This document shows positions 16,071 to 25,500 of a stretch of 32,111 nucleotides of DNA, piece by piece. The translations under genes were made by a program, and so were the position numbers. The number at the start of each line of letters is the position of its first letter. The first letter of the stretch is position 1. Under the pieces are notes generated by a model that saw only the letters and a program-made list of their open reading frames with translations, searched no databases and was not told where the DNA came from. The DNA comes from Bacteroidota bacterium (GTDB taxonomy: Bacteria > Bacteroidota > Bacteroidia > Cytophagales > Cyclobacteriaceae), in assembly GCA_023412765.1 (NCBI GenBank), contig JAEZBX010000215.1, positions 1 to 32,111 of the forward strand, given 5' to 3'.

Positions 16071-16991
16071 TCACTCTAATGCTGCAAGTTGTGAAACAAA
16101 CCATTCCTGATATTTTTTTGCCCCTGGCTGATTCAAATGAAAACCATCTGAGAAACACGAGTCTGGCATTACACCCGGATATTGCCAATATCCGATGCCA
16201 TAATTATCCTTATACGTTTTCATGACATTTGCGAACTCTGCAGTTGCTTCAGCATCGAGGAAGTCGGGCTGCAATTTGTTGGACTGCGGCATGCCCAGGA
16301 AAAACATTTTTGTTTTTCCCTTGAGGGCTTCATATGCTTTGTTAGCTGTTTCATTTTCTGAAACCTTCCGTACAAGCATTCTTTTCGTCACTAAGAACTT
16401 AAACATCGCGCTATCAAATTCGAAATTGAAAAACGAACTTGTCGGCGCAGGTGTGTGATCAAACTGATACCATCTATTGTAATAATTCTCATGCATAGGA
16501 AGTCCTGTCGTCGCGCGGAATTCATTTCTCAAATGAAGCAACGCGGCATCTATGGGTGTTGGCAGCGCTTCGCCAAACGGGTCATCCAGATTGATACCGA
16601 TGTTTTCAATGAACAAATAGTCCGGAGGATATTTTGAAACATATTCAAAGAACTTCATCCGCTCTGCGATGTCCATACTCATATAGTAAACCGAAAGGCG
16701 AAAGAAGTTTGTTGGCTTCTGGACATTTTCGGCTATTGCGCGTTCGACATCTTTCGGATCCGCCAAAGCGCGCTCCAGTAACGAAGATCCTATTACGACT
16801 ACTGATAGCGCCGAAGTGTCTTTAACGTTATTCTCAATAAGCGCTTTTTCAAGACTGGAATTGCTTTCTTTGAGAACTTTTACATATGGGCCGACTCCGG
16901 TATAGCAATACGAGAGGAACAGGCCCAACAAAATAAACGCGGCGAGCGCTGTAAAAAGCCAAACCTTTAAAGGAGGTGCCTGATCGTGCAT
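16071..16991 (-). CDS. DltD-like membrane-anchored SGNH hydrolase/acyltransferase
   Basis: 306 residues with one N-terminal anchor (about 10-30, VWLFTALAAFILLGLFLSYC), placing the domain in the periplasm. SGNH features are the first block VVVIGSSLLERAL (Ser at 69/70) and the last block CFSDGFHLNQPGAKKYQEW (D282 and H285 as the DxxH pair). DltD has the same plan (membrane anchor, GSSE block, DxxH) and completes transfer of D-alanine to teichoic acid. Here the final acceptor is unknown because Gram-negative bacteria lack teichoic acids. The start ATG overlaps the AMP-ligase stop by one base (TAATG). Confidence 0.85.
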   Translation of the reverse strand: MHDQAPPLKVWLFTALAAFILLGLFLSYCYTGVGPYVKVLKESNSSLEKALIENNVKDTSALSVVVIGSSLLERALADPKDVERAIAENVQKPTNFFRLSVYYMSMDIAERMKFFEYVSKYPPDYLFIENIGINLDDPFGEALPTPIDAALLHLRNEFRATTGLPMHENYYNRWYQFDHTPAPTSSFFNFEFDSAMFKFLVTKRMLVRKVSENETANKAYEALKGKTKMFFLGMPQSNKLQPDFLDAEATAEFANVMKTYKDNYGIGYWQYPGVMPDSCFSDGFHLNQPGAKKYQEWFVSQLAALE

Positions 16992-18829
16992 TACTTAAGC
17001 TTTTTGTTGACCACCGTATGTATCGACTGTATGGTATTCATTACCATGGTGTCAGACGTTGAAAACTTAACATTGAATACCTGCTCAAGCCGGTTGATTA
17101 GCGCCAGGTGATTCAGTGAGTCCCATCCAGGAACATTTTTCGTAGAACTATGCTCGCCAAGTTCAGTATGACTAACTCTGAATACATCAGCGGCATTCTT
17201 AATTACGGTTTCCAGTATGTCGCCCGATTTGTCGACCTGAACAGGCTGCTTTTGTACAATCAGCTTCTTTAGTTCTTCAACCTGAACCTTTCCGCTGATT
17301 CCCCGCGGGAAATTTTCAATGAAATGAATTTCGTGAGGTACTTTTTCAGGTTCCAGATTTTCGCGCAAGTACTTGTACAGCGCAAGATCGTTAACTTCTC
17401 TTTCAGGTTTTGTCTTTATACAGGCGACGATCTTTTCTGTGAGGATGCTATCGTACAACCCAACGACTTTGCATTCGTCGATCTCTGGTACCCGCATCAT
17501 TATTTCCTCGATTTCTTCAGGCTGTACTGCAAAACCACCTGAATTGATCATGCTTTTCTTTCGGCCAACAATCTTGATAAATCCTTCTTCATCTTCCCGG
17601 GCAATATCACCAGTATGTAGCCATCCATTAATAAGAACTTTGTTTGTGGCTTCTGGATTATTAAAATATCCTACCATGATGTGATCACCCTTCAACAACA
17701 GCTCGCCTTTTTCACCCTTGGCAACTTCACTTCCCTGCTCGTTGATAATCTTGATCTCGCAATCCGTTGGTTTACCAATTGTTCCAATTTTGTAACTCTC
17801 TTTGCTGGGACCGCAGTAAATACTACCAGTCACGGTTTCAGTTAGGCCGTAAATATTGACAATCTGTATTTTGAAAATATTGCAGACTGAATGCCATAGT
17901 CTTTCATCAAGGTGAGCAGCAACAGATATTGCAAACTTGAAATCAGGCGTCTGAAAACTATCTTCAAGATTCTCGTGATATTTTTCAAAAAAAGAAAGCA
18001 ATGTAGGAACGACAAAGAGGTGCGATACCTGGTACTTATAAATTCCATAATATATAAGGTCAAGTCGCGATGTATCTAGCTTGAATGGACTGATCCAAGT
18101 ACCGCCACTGTAGAGGGCAAGCATCGGTCCCTGATTAACCCCGTCGGTATGGTACAGGTTGAGGACGTTCATGATCCTTACGTTCTCGTCGAATCCGTAA
18201 ACATTTTTGAGAGTTTCGAGATGCGCAAAAAGGTTTTTGTGTGAAATAACAACACCCTTCGGTTCCGACGTAGAGCCTGAGGTATACATCATGTAAGCAT
18301 AGCTCGACGGATCTATTGTTTCAGGATATTTTGGAGCCACGTCTTCCAATGCAACCAAACAAGCAGGGTAGGTGCGTTCCAGTGTTTCGCGATCTTCCGT
18401 GACTGCTGTATTTTTGAAAAAGATGTTTTTGAAGATGCTCTTCTTAACTCCGTTTGTCTTTTTTATTTCAATGATGTTTTCTTGCTCCAACTTCCACGAG
18501 AGCTTTAGTTCCCGGTCAATAAAGAATGCGTTTGGATTCGCAGAGGCAATGATGGTTTGAATTCTATCAGCCTTAGCATTCGGATCAGTTAAAATAACAG
18601 TTAATCCATAGCGATATGCTGCAATCATGATTTCAGCGAGACTTCGCTTGTCGTTTGTGGATAAAACGATCTTGTCGTTCACCTTGAGGTTCAGACGATG
18701 GAAAATTAAGCTTAATTTGTTGACGGTTGATAAAAGACTACCATAAGTCATGGTTTCACCATCGGACAATACACCAAATACTTTTTTAGGATGAGACTTA
18801 GCCCGATTTAGCACTTCAACGATACCCAT
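16991..18829 (-). CDS. AMP-ligase fused to a C-terminal acyl-carrier domain (DltA-DltC-like)
   Basis: 612 residues, cytoplasmic. The adenylation domain (about 1-525) has the ANL motifs: YTSGSTSEPKG (182-192, phosphate loop), NIYGLTETVTG (Y327-T332 core), GWLHTGD (402-408), GRKKSMINSGGFAVQPEEIE (422-441) and the catalytic Lys K514 in GISGKVQ. A linker leads to a carrier domain (about 537-612) with the phosphopantetheine Ser S571 in GWDSLNHL. The protein would therefore adenylate an acid and load it on its own carrier, combining DltA and DltC. D-alanine is the expected substrate from the operon, but the sequence alone does not fix it; a fatty or aryl acid is possible. It is the first gene of the four-gene unit. 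Confidence 0.88.
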   Translation of the reverse strand: MGIVEVLNRAKSHPKKVFGVLSDGETMTYGSLLSTVNKLSLIFHRLNLKVNDKIVLSTNDKRSLAEIMIAAYRYGLTVILTDPNAKADRIQTIIASANPNAFFIDRELKLSWKLEQENIIEIKKTNGVKKSIFKNIFFKNTAVTEDRETLERTYPACLVALEDVAPKYPETIDPSSYAYMMYTSGSTSEPKGVVISHKNLFAHLETLKNVYGFDENVRIMNVLNLYHTDGVNQGPMLALYSGGTWISPFKLDTSRLDLIYYGIYKYQVSHLFVVPTLLSFFEKYHENLEDSFQTPDFKFAISVAAHLDERLWHSVCNIFKIQIVNIYGLTETVTGSIYCGPSKESYKIGTIGKPTDCEIKIINEQGSEVAKGEKGELLLKGDHIMVGYFNNPEATNKVLINGWLHTGDIAREDEEGFIKIVGRKKSMINSGGFAVQPEEIEEIMMRVPEIDECKVVGLYDSILTEKIVACIKTKPEREVNDLALYKYLRENLEPEKVPHEIHFIENFPRGISGKVQVEELKKLIVQKQPVQVDKSGDILETVIKNAADVFRVSHTELGEHSSTKNVPGWDSLNHLALINRLEQVFNVKFSTSDTMVMNTIQSIHTVVNKKLK

Positions 18830-19246
18830 ATATGCAAAAAAGTTAGAGTTTACTCAGACGAAAGACATGAATCGCCAATGGAGTATTTTAGTAACCAAAT
18901 GTATTCCGAACCTGAGGGGAAAAATTGGCTTTATGTTTGTAAAACTTACATGTCATTTAGCTTTTTTATTGTGTACCGATCATCCAAAACCACTTCGTTC
19001 GCTGCCTGATTTCATCGATTTAACCCTTACTGAGAACAATTTGTGATGTGTGTGCAATTGCGATCGCAAAAACAGTCTTCATATCATATACCAAAGGGTC
19101 GATTTCTTACTTTGCTGCCAATAGTTTTGTTTCTTTCATATCTTGTCAAATTGAGCTGTGACACGTGTTCGCAAAGCTTAGAGTATAGTTTGCAATAGCG
19201 ATAAGTTTGAGAGCTGTTTAATTCGAAATTCATTTGATCGGATAGA
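18830..19246. promoter_or_regulatory. Divergent regulatory region between the dlt-like operon and the membrane AraC gene
   Basis: 417 bases without a credible gene. On the minus strand TACATTTG (18903 to 18896) fits the Bacteroidota -7 consensus TAnnTTTG and would give a leader of about 60 bases for the dlt-like operon; no convincing -33 TTG partner was found. On the plus strand TAAGTTTG (19202-19209), 37 bases before the AraC ATG, also fits. A perfect 12-base palindrome, TTGCGATCGCAA (19058-19069), lies between them and could be an operator. These are motif matches only. Confidence 0.4.
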
Positions 19247-20404
19247 ATGCTTACGGATATTAAGATTAATCTTCATCCGGTCAACTTTATTATTCTTTCG
19301 GGTCTTCTGCAGTGCTTTATACTCGGTGTTATTCTCCTGTTTTCGAGAAATGGAAGACCTCTTTCGAACTCTCTGATTGGTGCCTTTCTTATCCTTTGCA
19401 CCCTTCATTTCGTATGGAGCCTGGTAATCGATACCAATCTGGGAGATTTATTCCCACAGCTTTTTTGGTTTCCATATTCTTACTTGCTCGCTCTCGGACC
19501 GCTGCTCTACTTTTACACCAAATCACTTACAGCAAATGAGTTTAAAATAGGCATGTTCGCAATGCCTCATTTCTTGCCGGTTGGCTTAGAGTTCATTGGA
19601 CAAATGTATTTTATAGGTCAGGGCATTTCAGACAATACCGTACATTATGATGTGACCGGATTTATTGTCTTCCGGATAGCACAATTAGTTGCGGGCGCTT
19701 TCTCCATCATTATATATGGCAAAAAGTCATTGGCCTTAATAAGGCAACATGAGCTGTCGATGGCCGCCAATTTCTCAAATCAGCGTGACGTTACGCTTTC
19801 TTGGTTATATAAACTCGTAAAATATTTGCGAATCCTGTGGGTTGCCTGGCTGACTTTTGAACTTGTATTCACCCTCTTTCTTCAGTTTCAATTGCACTCT
19901 ATATATGTATATCTGGAGCTTTACATTTTGCTGGCGATAACCACATACAGCACATATTGGATAGGGATCCATGCTTTTACGAAAGCGGGTGCGCATATCG
20001 AAATGATACCTGTAAGAATAGTCCCCGAAAAATCAACAGCTTATTCGAAGTTAAGTCAGGCTGACCTGGATAGTTACGCACAGGGGTTAGACGGACTAAT
20101 GCAAAAAGAAAAGTTGTTTTTGCATGAAACACTGACCTTGCGAATGCTGGCTCAGCGACTGAACATTGAGCCAAACCTTCTTTCCCACGTTCTTAACAAT
20201 GTGCTTCATAAGACATTCCATGACTACGTTAATGAGTTTAGGATTGAAGAAGTGAAACGAAAGATCGACGATCCAGCCTTTCGTCATCTCAAGATTGTTG
20301 AGGTTGCTTATGAATGCGGGTTCAATTCCAAGGCCACCTTTAACCGAGTATTCAAAAAAATAACTGGGAAATCGCCATCGGATTACAGGAGGGACCAAGC
20401 TTAG
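19247..20404 (+). CDS. Membrane-integrated AraC-family transcriptional regulator
   Basis: 385 residues. The N-terminal half (about 10-245) has about seven hydrophobic segments, for example FIILSGLLQCFILGVILLF, LIGAFLILCTLHFVWSLVI and YLELYILLAITTYSTYWIGI. The C-terminal HTH_18 domain (about 285-385) has two helix-turn-helices: LTLRMLAQRLNIEPNLLSHV, then IVEVAYECGFNSKATFNRVF followed by KKITGKSPSDYRR. This architecture is common in Bacteroidota and suggests sensing within or across the membrane, with DNA binding at the inner face. It is divergent from the dlt-like operon and upstream of the HExxH protein gene; either may be its target, but no evidence decides. Confidence 0.92.
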   Translation: MLTDIKINLHPVNFIILSGLLQCFILGVILLFSRNGRPLSNSLIGAFLILCTLHFVWSLVIDTNLGDLFPQLFWFPYSYLLALGPLLYFYTKSLTANEFKIGMFAMPHFLPVGLEFIGQMYFIGQGISDNTVHYDVTGFIVFRIAQLVAGAFSIIIYGKKSLALIRQHELSMAANFSNQRDVTLSWLYKLVKYLRILWVAWLTFELVFTLFLQFQLHSIYVYLELYILLAITTYSTYWIGIHAFTKAGAHIEMIPVRIVPEKSTAYSKLSQADLDSYAQGLDGLMQKEKLFLHETLTLRMLAQRLNIEPNLLSHVLNNVLHKTFHDYVNEFRIEEVKRKIDDPAFRHLKIVEVAYECGFNSKATFNRVFKKITGKSPSDYRRDQA

Positions 20405-20508
20405 ATTACCCGTTTTATCACACATTGTTGGAAGTTTGATATCTCATTCTATACAATGAGTCGACATTTAATGAGGCGCCTGATTTCTTTGCTTTAAATG
20501 TTCACGAT

Positions 20509-21522
20509 ATGTATAGATTCTTTTTTACGATGGTTTCGTTGATTTTCGTGTTTTCGGTTTGCGCTCAGACTGGGAAGACGAACCGCCCGCAGCTGTTAAA
20601 ATATATTGGAACTTACGAGACCAACGGGTTTGAAATTCAAGTAGCCCTCCACCAAGGAGGCCTTGTTCTCGTGGTTCCCGGAGCACCGCTACAGGAATTG
20701 ATTTGGTTGCACGACAATAAATTTCGGTCCGATTCTTTTGAAGATGCGTTGTTCGTTTTCCTGGAACAGAATGGAATAGTAAACGGCTTGGTAAGCGAGA
20801 GCGCGGGTAATAGCACGGAGTTGCGCAAGATTTCCAACGTTGCGTATAAAATTGATGCGACAGATTCGCTTCTTACGCTGTCGAAATCAACAAAAAACTT
20901 CATCTTTTTGTATGGCCCCGTTGATTCGCTTACGATACCCATACTCGCAGGGAGACTTGAAAATGATTATCACAAAATACTCTCCGATTTTGGTTTAAAG
21001 TCATTGCCTAAGACAACGGTCAGGGTATATCCAGATTTAGAAAGCTTTCATCGCGGAATTAATTTTCCATATGCTCCGGATCAATTGCTCGCCACTGCTT
21101 TCGGTAAAGACGACTTTAGGATGACATCACCGAGTAGTGTGGAACCTGCAGATAGTCTCTTGCTAGTGAAAATGGTGACACACGAATTTACTCACTGCGT
21201 GCACCTCAACATTGATTACTCGCCCAACAACCCAAGATGGCTTTGGGAAGGTGTCGCCAATTTTGAAGCGGGTTGGTTCGTGAATCCCGGAGAAGTTGAT
21301 GTGGTGAAAGATAAAGCGATCCCTCCTTTAGCTATGCTGAACAATGGCTTAGAGTATGAACTCGGATATGTAATCATTGAGGCTATAAAAGAGATCTGGA
21401 GTTTTGAAAAAGTTGTCGAATTAATAAAAAAGCGTGGCGAGATCCAGGCTGTTTTACACGTTAGTCCTGAGGAGTTTGAAAATAAAATATATAAACATAT
21501 TTACGCTAAGTATCTCAAATGA
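20509..21522 (+). CDS. Exported gluzincin-type metalloprotease-like protein with DUF3471-like N-domain
   Basis: 337 residues with a signal peptide (MYRFFFTMVSLIFVFSVCAQ). Residues about 27-112 form a small β-barrel-like region (LKYIGTYETNGFEIQVALHQ, then VNGLVSES) resembling DUF3471, often appended to β-lactamase-like proteins. The C-terminal half has the zinc motif HEFTH (H225, E226, H229) and the third ligand E247 in RWLWEGVANFEAGW, the gluzincin plan of the peptidase MA/M1-like clan. A substrate cannot be named. It is 104 bases downstream of the membrane AraC gene; CTCATT-CTATAC-AATGAG (20443-20460) in that gap is a small perfect inverted repeat. It converges with the next AraC gene across 8 bases. 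Confidence 0.75.
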   Translation: MYRFFFTMVSLIFVFSVCAQTGKTNRPQLLKYIGTYETNGFEIQVALHQGGLVLVVPGAPLQELIWLHDNKFRSDSFEDALFVFLEQNGIVNGLVSESAGNSTELRKISNVAYKIDATDSLLTLSKSTKNFIFLYGPVDSLTIPILAGRLENDYHKILSDFGLKSLPKTTVRVYPDLESFHRGINFPYAPDQLLATAFGKDDFRMTSPSSVEPADSLLLVKMVTHEFTHCVHLNIDYSPNNPRWLWEGVANFEAGWFVNPGEVDVVKDKAIPPLAMLNNGLEYELGYVIIEAIKEIWSFEKVVELIKKRGEIQAVLHVSPEEFENKIYKHIYAKYLK

Positions 21523-21530
21523 CCATGCCT

Positions 21531-22409
21531 TTAAGCGTACATCGTTTCCTTATATTTTTTGCGATACTGTAAAGGAGTGTGATGGGTGATCATCTTGAAT
21601 TGCCGGTTGAAATTGGAAAGTGTATTGAACCCCGACTCATAGCAAGCTTCAGAAATGCTGACATCCTTTTCTATGAGTAACTTGCACGCATGGCCAATCC
21701 GTATTTCCGACAGAAAATCAGTGAAAGGCTTGTTTGCGTGAGTTTTAAAATATCTGCTAAATGAACTGGGGCTCATATTGGCAATAGCGGCGACGTTCTC
21801 CAATGTTATTTTCTCTCTAAAATTTCTCATCACATACGCGTGCACCTTATTCATTCTGTCGCTCTCCGCCTCTTCCAATAAATTGGAATAGCCTTCACTT
21901 GCTAACAAATTGTATTCGGAAGAATTTGCCAACAGGTTTAGAAGACTTAGTAAAATCAAAATGCGATCGAAGTCTTCGGCTTCAAGCAGCTCCCTCATTA
22001 GATCACGCGTTTTCTCAGCTGTGCTTCCTTCGATTTCCATTCCCCTTTGTGCTCTTGAAAAAAGTTGTCTGATTCGGAACATCTCGCTTTTTTGAAGGAA
22101 ATCATGCCCAACAAAATCTTCATGAAAATAAATTACGATTCCTTCACACCAAAAGTCTTTACTTCCGCTAAAATATTCGGGATCACTTTGCCAGAGATGC
22201 GGCAAATTGGGACCAGTAAAAACGAGATCATTTTTTTTAAATGGACCGACGTGGTCGCCAACGAATCGGGTGCCTGTGCCCTGGACAACTGTGAATAGTT
22301 GGTATTCTGAATGGAAGTGCCAGTTTGAATCGAAGTGAGCATCGGTGAGATACTTAACTTCAAACGCGTGGTTATCGGAAATGGGGGACTTTTGTACCAG
22401 GTGTTTCAT
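21531..22409 (-). CDS. AraC-family regulator with N-terminal cupin sensor domain
   Basis: 292 residues. Residues about 10-110 are a cupin-type ligand domain (DAHFDSNWHFHSEYQLFTVV, GTRFVGDHVGPFKKNDLVF, GPNLPHLWQ). Residues about 190-288 are the AraC HTH pair (ITLENVAAIANMSPSSFSRY, then VSISEACYESGFNTLSNFNR, ending TPLQYRKKY). Such cupin regulators usually bind a sugar or small metabolite. It is transcribed away from the ThuA/propeller lipoprotein gene across a 148-base shared region with direct repeats (see 22474-22508), so it probably controls that unit. An AAGGAGGA sequence abuts the ATG with almost no spacer, which is unusual. Confidence 0.92.
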   Translation of the reverse strand: MKHLVQKSPISDNHAFEVKYLTDAHFDSNWHFHSEYQLFTVVQGTGTRFVGDHVGPFKKNDLVFTGPNLPHLWQSDPEYFSGSKDFWCEGIVIYFHEDFVGHDFLQKSEMFRIRQLFSRAQRGMEIEGSTAEKTRDLMRELLEAEDFDRILILLSLLNLLANSSEYNLLASEGYSNLLEEAESDRMNKVHAYVMRNFREKITLENVAAIANMSPSSFSRYFKTHANKPFTDFLSEIRIGHACKLLIEKDVSISEACYESGFNTLSNFNRQFKMITHHTPLQYRKKYKETMYA

Positions 22410-22427
22410 TCCTCCTTATGTAAAAAA

Positions 22428-22508
22428 ATGGTATTTATTTACCATAATCCGCAGTTAATTTAGAGCTTTTGAGTCAAAATACAGTCATTTTTTGACAAAA
22501 AACAGTAA
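22428..22508. promoter_or_regulatory. Candidate AraC operator: direct repeats plus inverted repeat
   Basis: Two similar 14-mers, TCAAAATACAGTCA (22474-22487) and ACAAAAAACAGTAA (22495-22508), match at 11 of 14 positions. They are spaced exactly 21 bases start to start, about two helical turns, as expected for an AraC-type dimer site. Closer to the regulator is a perfect 6-base-arm inverted repeat, ATGGTA-TTTATT-TACCAT (22428-22445). All lie between the divergent cupin-AraC gene and the lipoprotein gene. Confidence 0.5.
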
Positions 22509-22557
22509 TCGTTTGCGGAAATAAACGAGGAATTTGGTTCTTCAAACCCTGGGTATT

Positions 22558-25500
22558 ATGCGCTTCATTTTATGTTTATGTTTGCTTGCAGGCATCCTTA
22601 GTTCCTGTAAGAAGGCCAGTTATCAATTGGAAGGTCCGCGGAAACTTCAAATATTTTTTCTCGGCCATAAGAGCGAGCATCATAATTCTTCCAAATACTT
22701 GCCGATGCTTGCTTCTGCACTTTCAAAACAGGGAATTCAATTCACCTATTCCGACGATCCAAATGATCTTAATGATGCCAACCTCGAACAGTATGACGGG
22801 TTGATGATCTATGCGAATCATGAGACAATAACGCCGGAGCAGGAGAAAGCACTCCTCAACTTTGTAGAAAAAGGAAAAGGGTTCATTCCAGTTCACAGTG
22901 CAAGTTTTTGTTTCCAGAATTCACCAGAATATATCAGCCTGGTCGGCGGACAATTCCTTCGCCACAAGACCGATACCTTCACGGTTCAGATCATCAAGAA
23001 GGATCATCCTATAGTCAAGTCGTTAGAAGAATTTTCTACGTGGGATGAGACCTACATTCATGATAAGCTAGGTGAGGATATTACCGTGTTAATGGAACGT
23101 GTTGAAGAAGCGCATCACGAACCATGGACCTGGGTGAAAGAACACGGCAAGGGTAGGGTATTCTACACTGCTTATGGACACGACGAAAGAACGTGGGGCA
23201 ATCCCGGATTTCATAAACTTATAAAGGAAGGTATTCTTTGGGCGGTGGGTGATGACACGAAAAAGGACTGGGAAGAATATAGAAGTCAGATACCCATGCT
23301 CAGTTATCGGGATGAACCGAATATACCGAACTATGAGAAACGAGATCCGAAGCCTCAATACCAGGAGCCACTTTCGCCGGAAGAATCCAGCAAACTTATC
23401 CAGGTGCCAGTTGGATTTGATTTGGAGTTGTTCGCGTCTGAACCGGATATTATTAATCCCATAGCCATGGAGTGGGACGAGAAAGGAAGGCTGTGGGTAA
23501 TCGAAACAGTAGACTATCCTAACACGGTCAGGGACGACAAAAGCGCAGGCGACGACCGGATCAAAATTTGTGAAGATACTGACGGTGATGGCAAAGCTGA
23601 TAAGTTTACCATCTTCGCAGACAAGCTCAATATTCCTACCAGTATGGTGTTCGTCAACGGTGGGGTTATTGTTTCTCAGGCACCACACTTCTTGTTCTTG
23701 AGAGATACCAATGGCGATGACAAGGCGGACGTTCGGAAAATTCTAATCGATGGATGGGGTACATTCGATACTCACGCGGGTCCGTCCAACTTGAAATACG
23801 GCTATGATAATAAGATCTGGGGAGTAGTTGGATATTCAGGATTCGAAGGGATCATCGCCGGAAGTAATCGCGAATTCCGGCAAGGGATTTATCGATTCAA
23901 GCCTGACATATCAGAATTTGAATTCATGACATCAACAAGTAATAACACCTGGGGATTGGGCTTTACAGAGAATAATGATGTGTTCGCATCGACCGCCAAT
24001 AATACACACAGCGTGTTTTATGCTATTCCTGAAAAAGCTGTTCAAGGCATTGAAGGCATAAGGGTTGCCGGGAGTATGAAGATTGATGGTCACTACGCAA
24101 TGGCTCCTATTACAGAAAAAGTCAGACAAGTTGATGTGTTCGGTGGTTTCACAGCTGCATCGGGTCATAATTTTTATACTGCAAGGAGTTATCCGAAGGA
24201 ATTCTGGAACCAGGTTGCCTTTGTATGTGAGCCTACGGGTCACCTCGTTCATATGGCACGCATAGAAAAGGATGGAGCCGGCTTCATTGAAACCGATAAC
24301 TGGAATTTGTTTGCAGGAGCCGACGAGTGGGTAGCTCCAGTTGAAGCAAAGGTGGGACCGGATGGCGCTGTTTGGGTACTTGATTGGTATAATTTTATTG
24401 TCCAACACAACCCTACGCCTACACCTGAACGAGGAGGATACGCCGCCGTTAACGGAAAAGGCAATGCTTATGAAAATCCTTTGCGCGATAAGGTGCATGG
24501 AAGAGTTTGGAAAGTTGTAAGTCGAACGGCAAAGGATTATCGCCCAATAAAACTTGATAAAGAAAATACTGATGATTTAGTAGAAGCGCTGGGGAACGAC
24601 AACTTGTTCTGGCGCATGACTGCACAGCGTCTCCTGGTAGAGAGAGGTAATTTGGATGTGCTTCCCGATTTGTACAACTTGGTTAAAGATCAGGATGTCG
24701 ATGAATTCGGTTACAACTACGCAGCGACGCATGCCCTTTGGACCATCGATGGTCTCGGTGCATTGTCAAAGGATGACAAGGCGAATGAGGTTCTTACAAA
24801 TGCATTAAAACATAAATCTCCAGGTGTGAGAAAAGCAGCGATTCAGATCCTCTCAAAGTCCGGCTGGTCCGCAGACGAAGTGCTGAAATCGGGAGTATTG
24901 CAGGACGAAGATCTGAATACTCGATTGGCTGCTATCGTTTCACTGACAGAGATCTCTCCTTCAACAATATTAGGTGAGGCGATCTACAACCTTAGCAAGG
25001 ATGATGTTATCAATGCTGATCACTGGTTGTCGAAAGCTGTGTACGCCGCTGCAGTACAGCATAAACAAGGATTCGCAGACGCGTTCATGAAAGAGAATCC
25101 CGATCACTCAAATATTGCAAAGGCGTCGAAGGAAAGGGAAGCACAAAATTGGAATGATGATGCATGGAAGGAAATGGAACTTCCGCAAAGGATGGAGAAT
25201 GCCGGTGTCAACATTGACGGTGTGATTTGGTTTCGAAAATCTATTGATGTTCCTGCGAAGGATGCCGGACAAAAGGCTGCGTTATCAATTGGTCCGGTTG
25301 ATGACCACGACGTCGCATGGGTAAACGGGGTCAAAGTGGGCAGCACCTCGAAAAGGATGGATGACAGGGTGTATGAATTGCCAAGAGGCCTGCTGAAGGC
25401 TGGAAAGAATTCAATCGCTTTACGCATAGAAGATCTGGGTGGGAGCGGAGGAATTTATGGCGATAAAGAAAAACTTTTTCTCCAGGCTGGCAACAACAAG

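Noticed and set aside
23089..23688. A 199-codon minus-strand frame inside the five-domain lipoprotein gene.
   Set aside because: It is antisense to conserved ThuA and propeller coding sequence and has no recognisable features.
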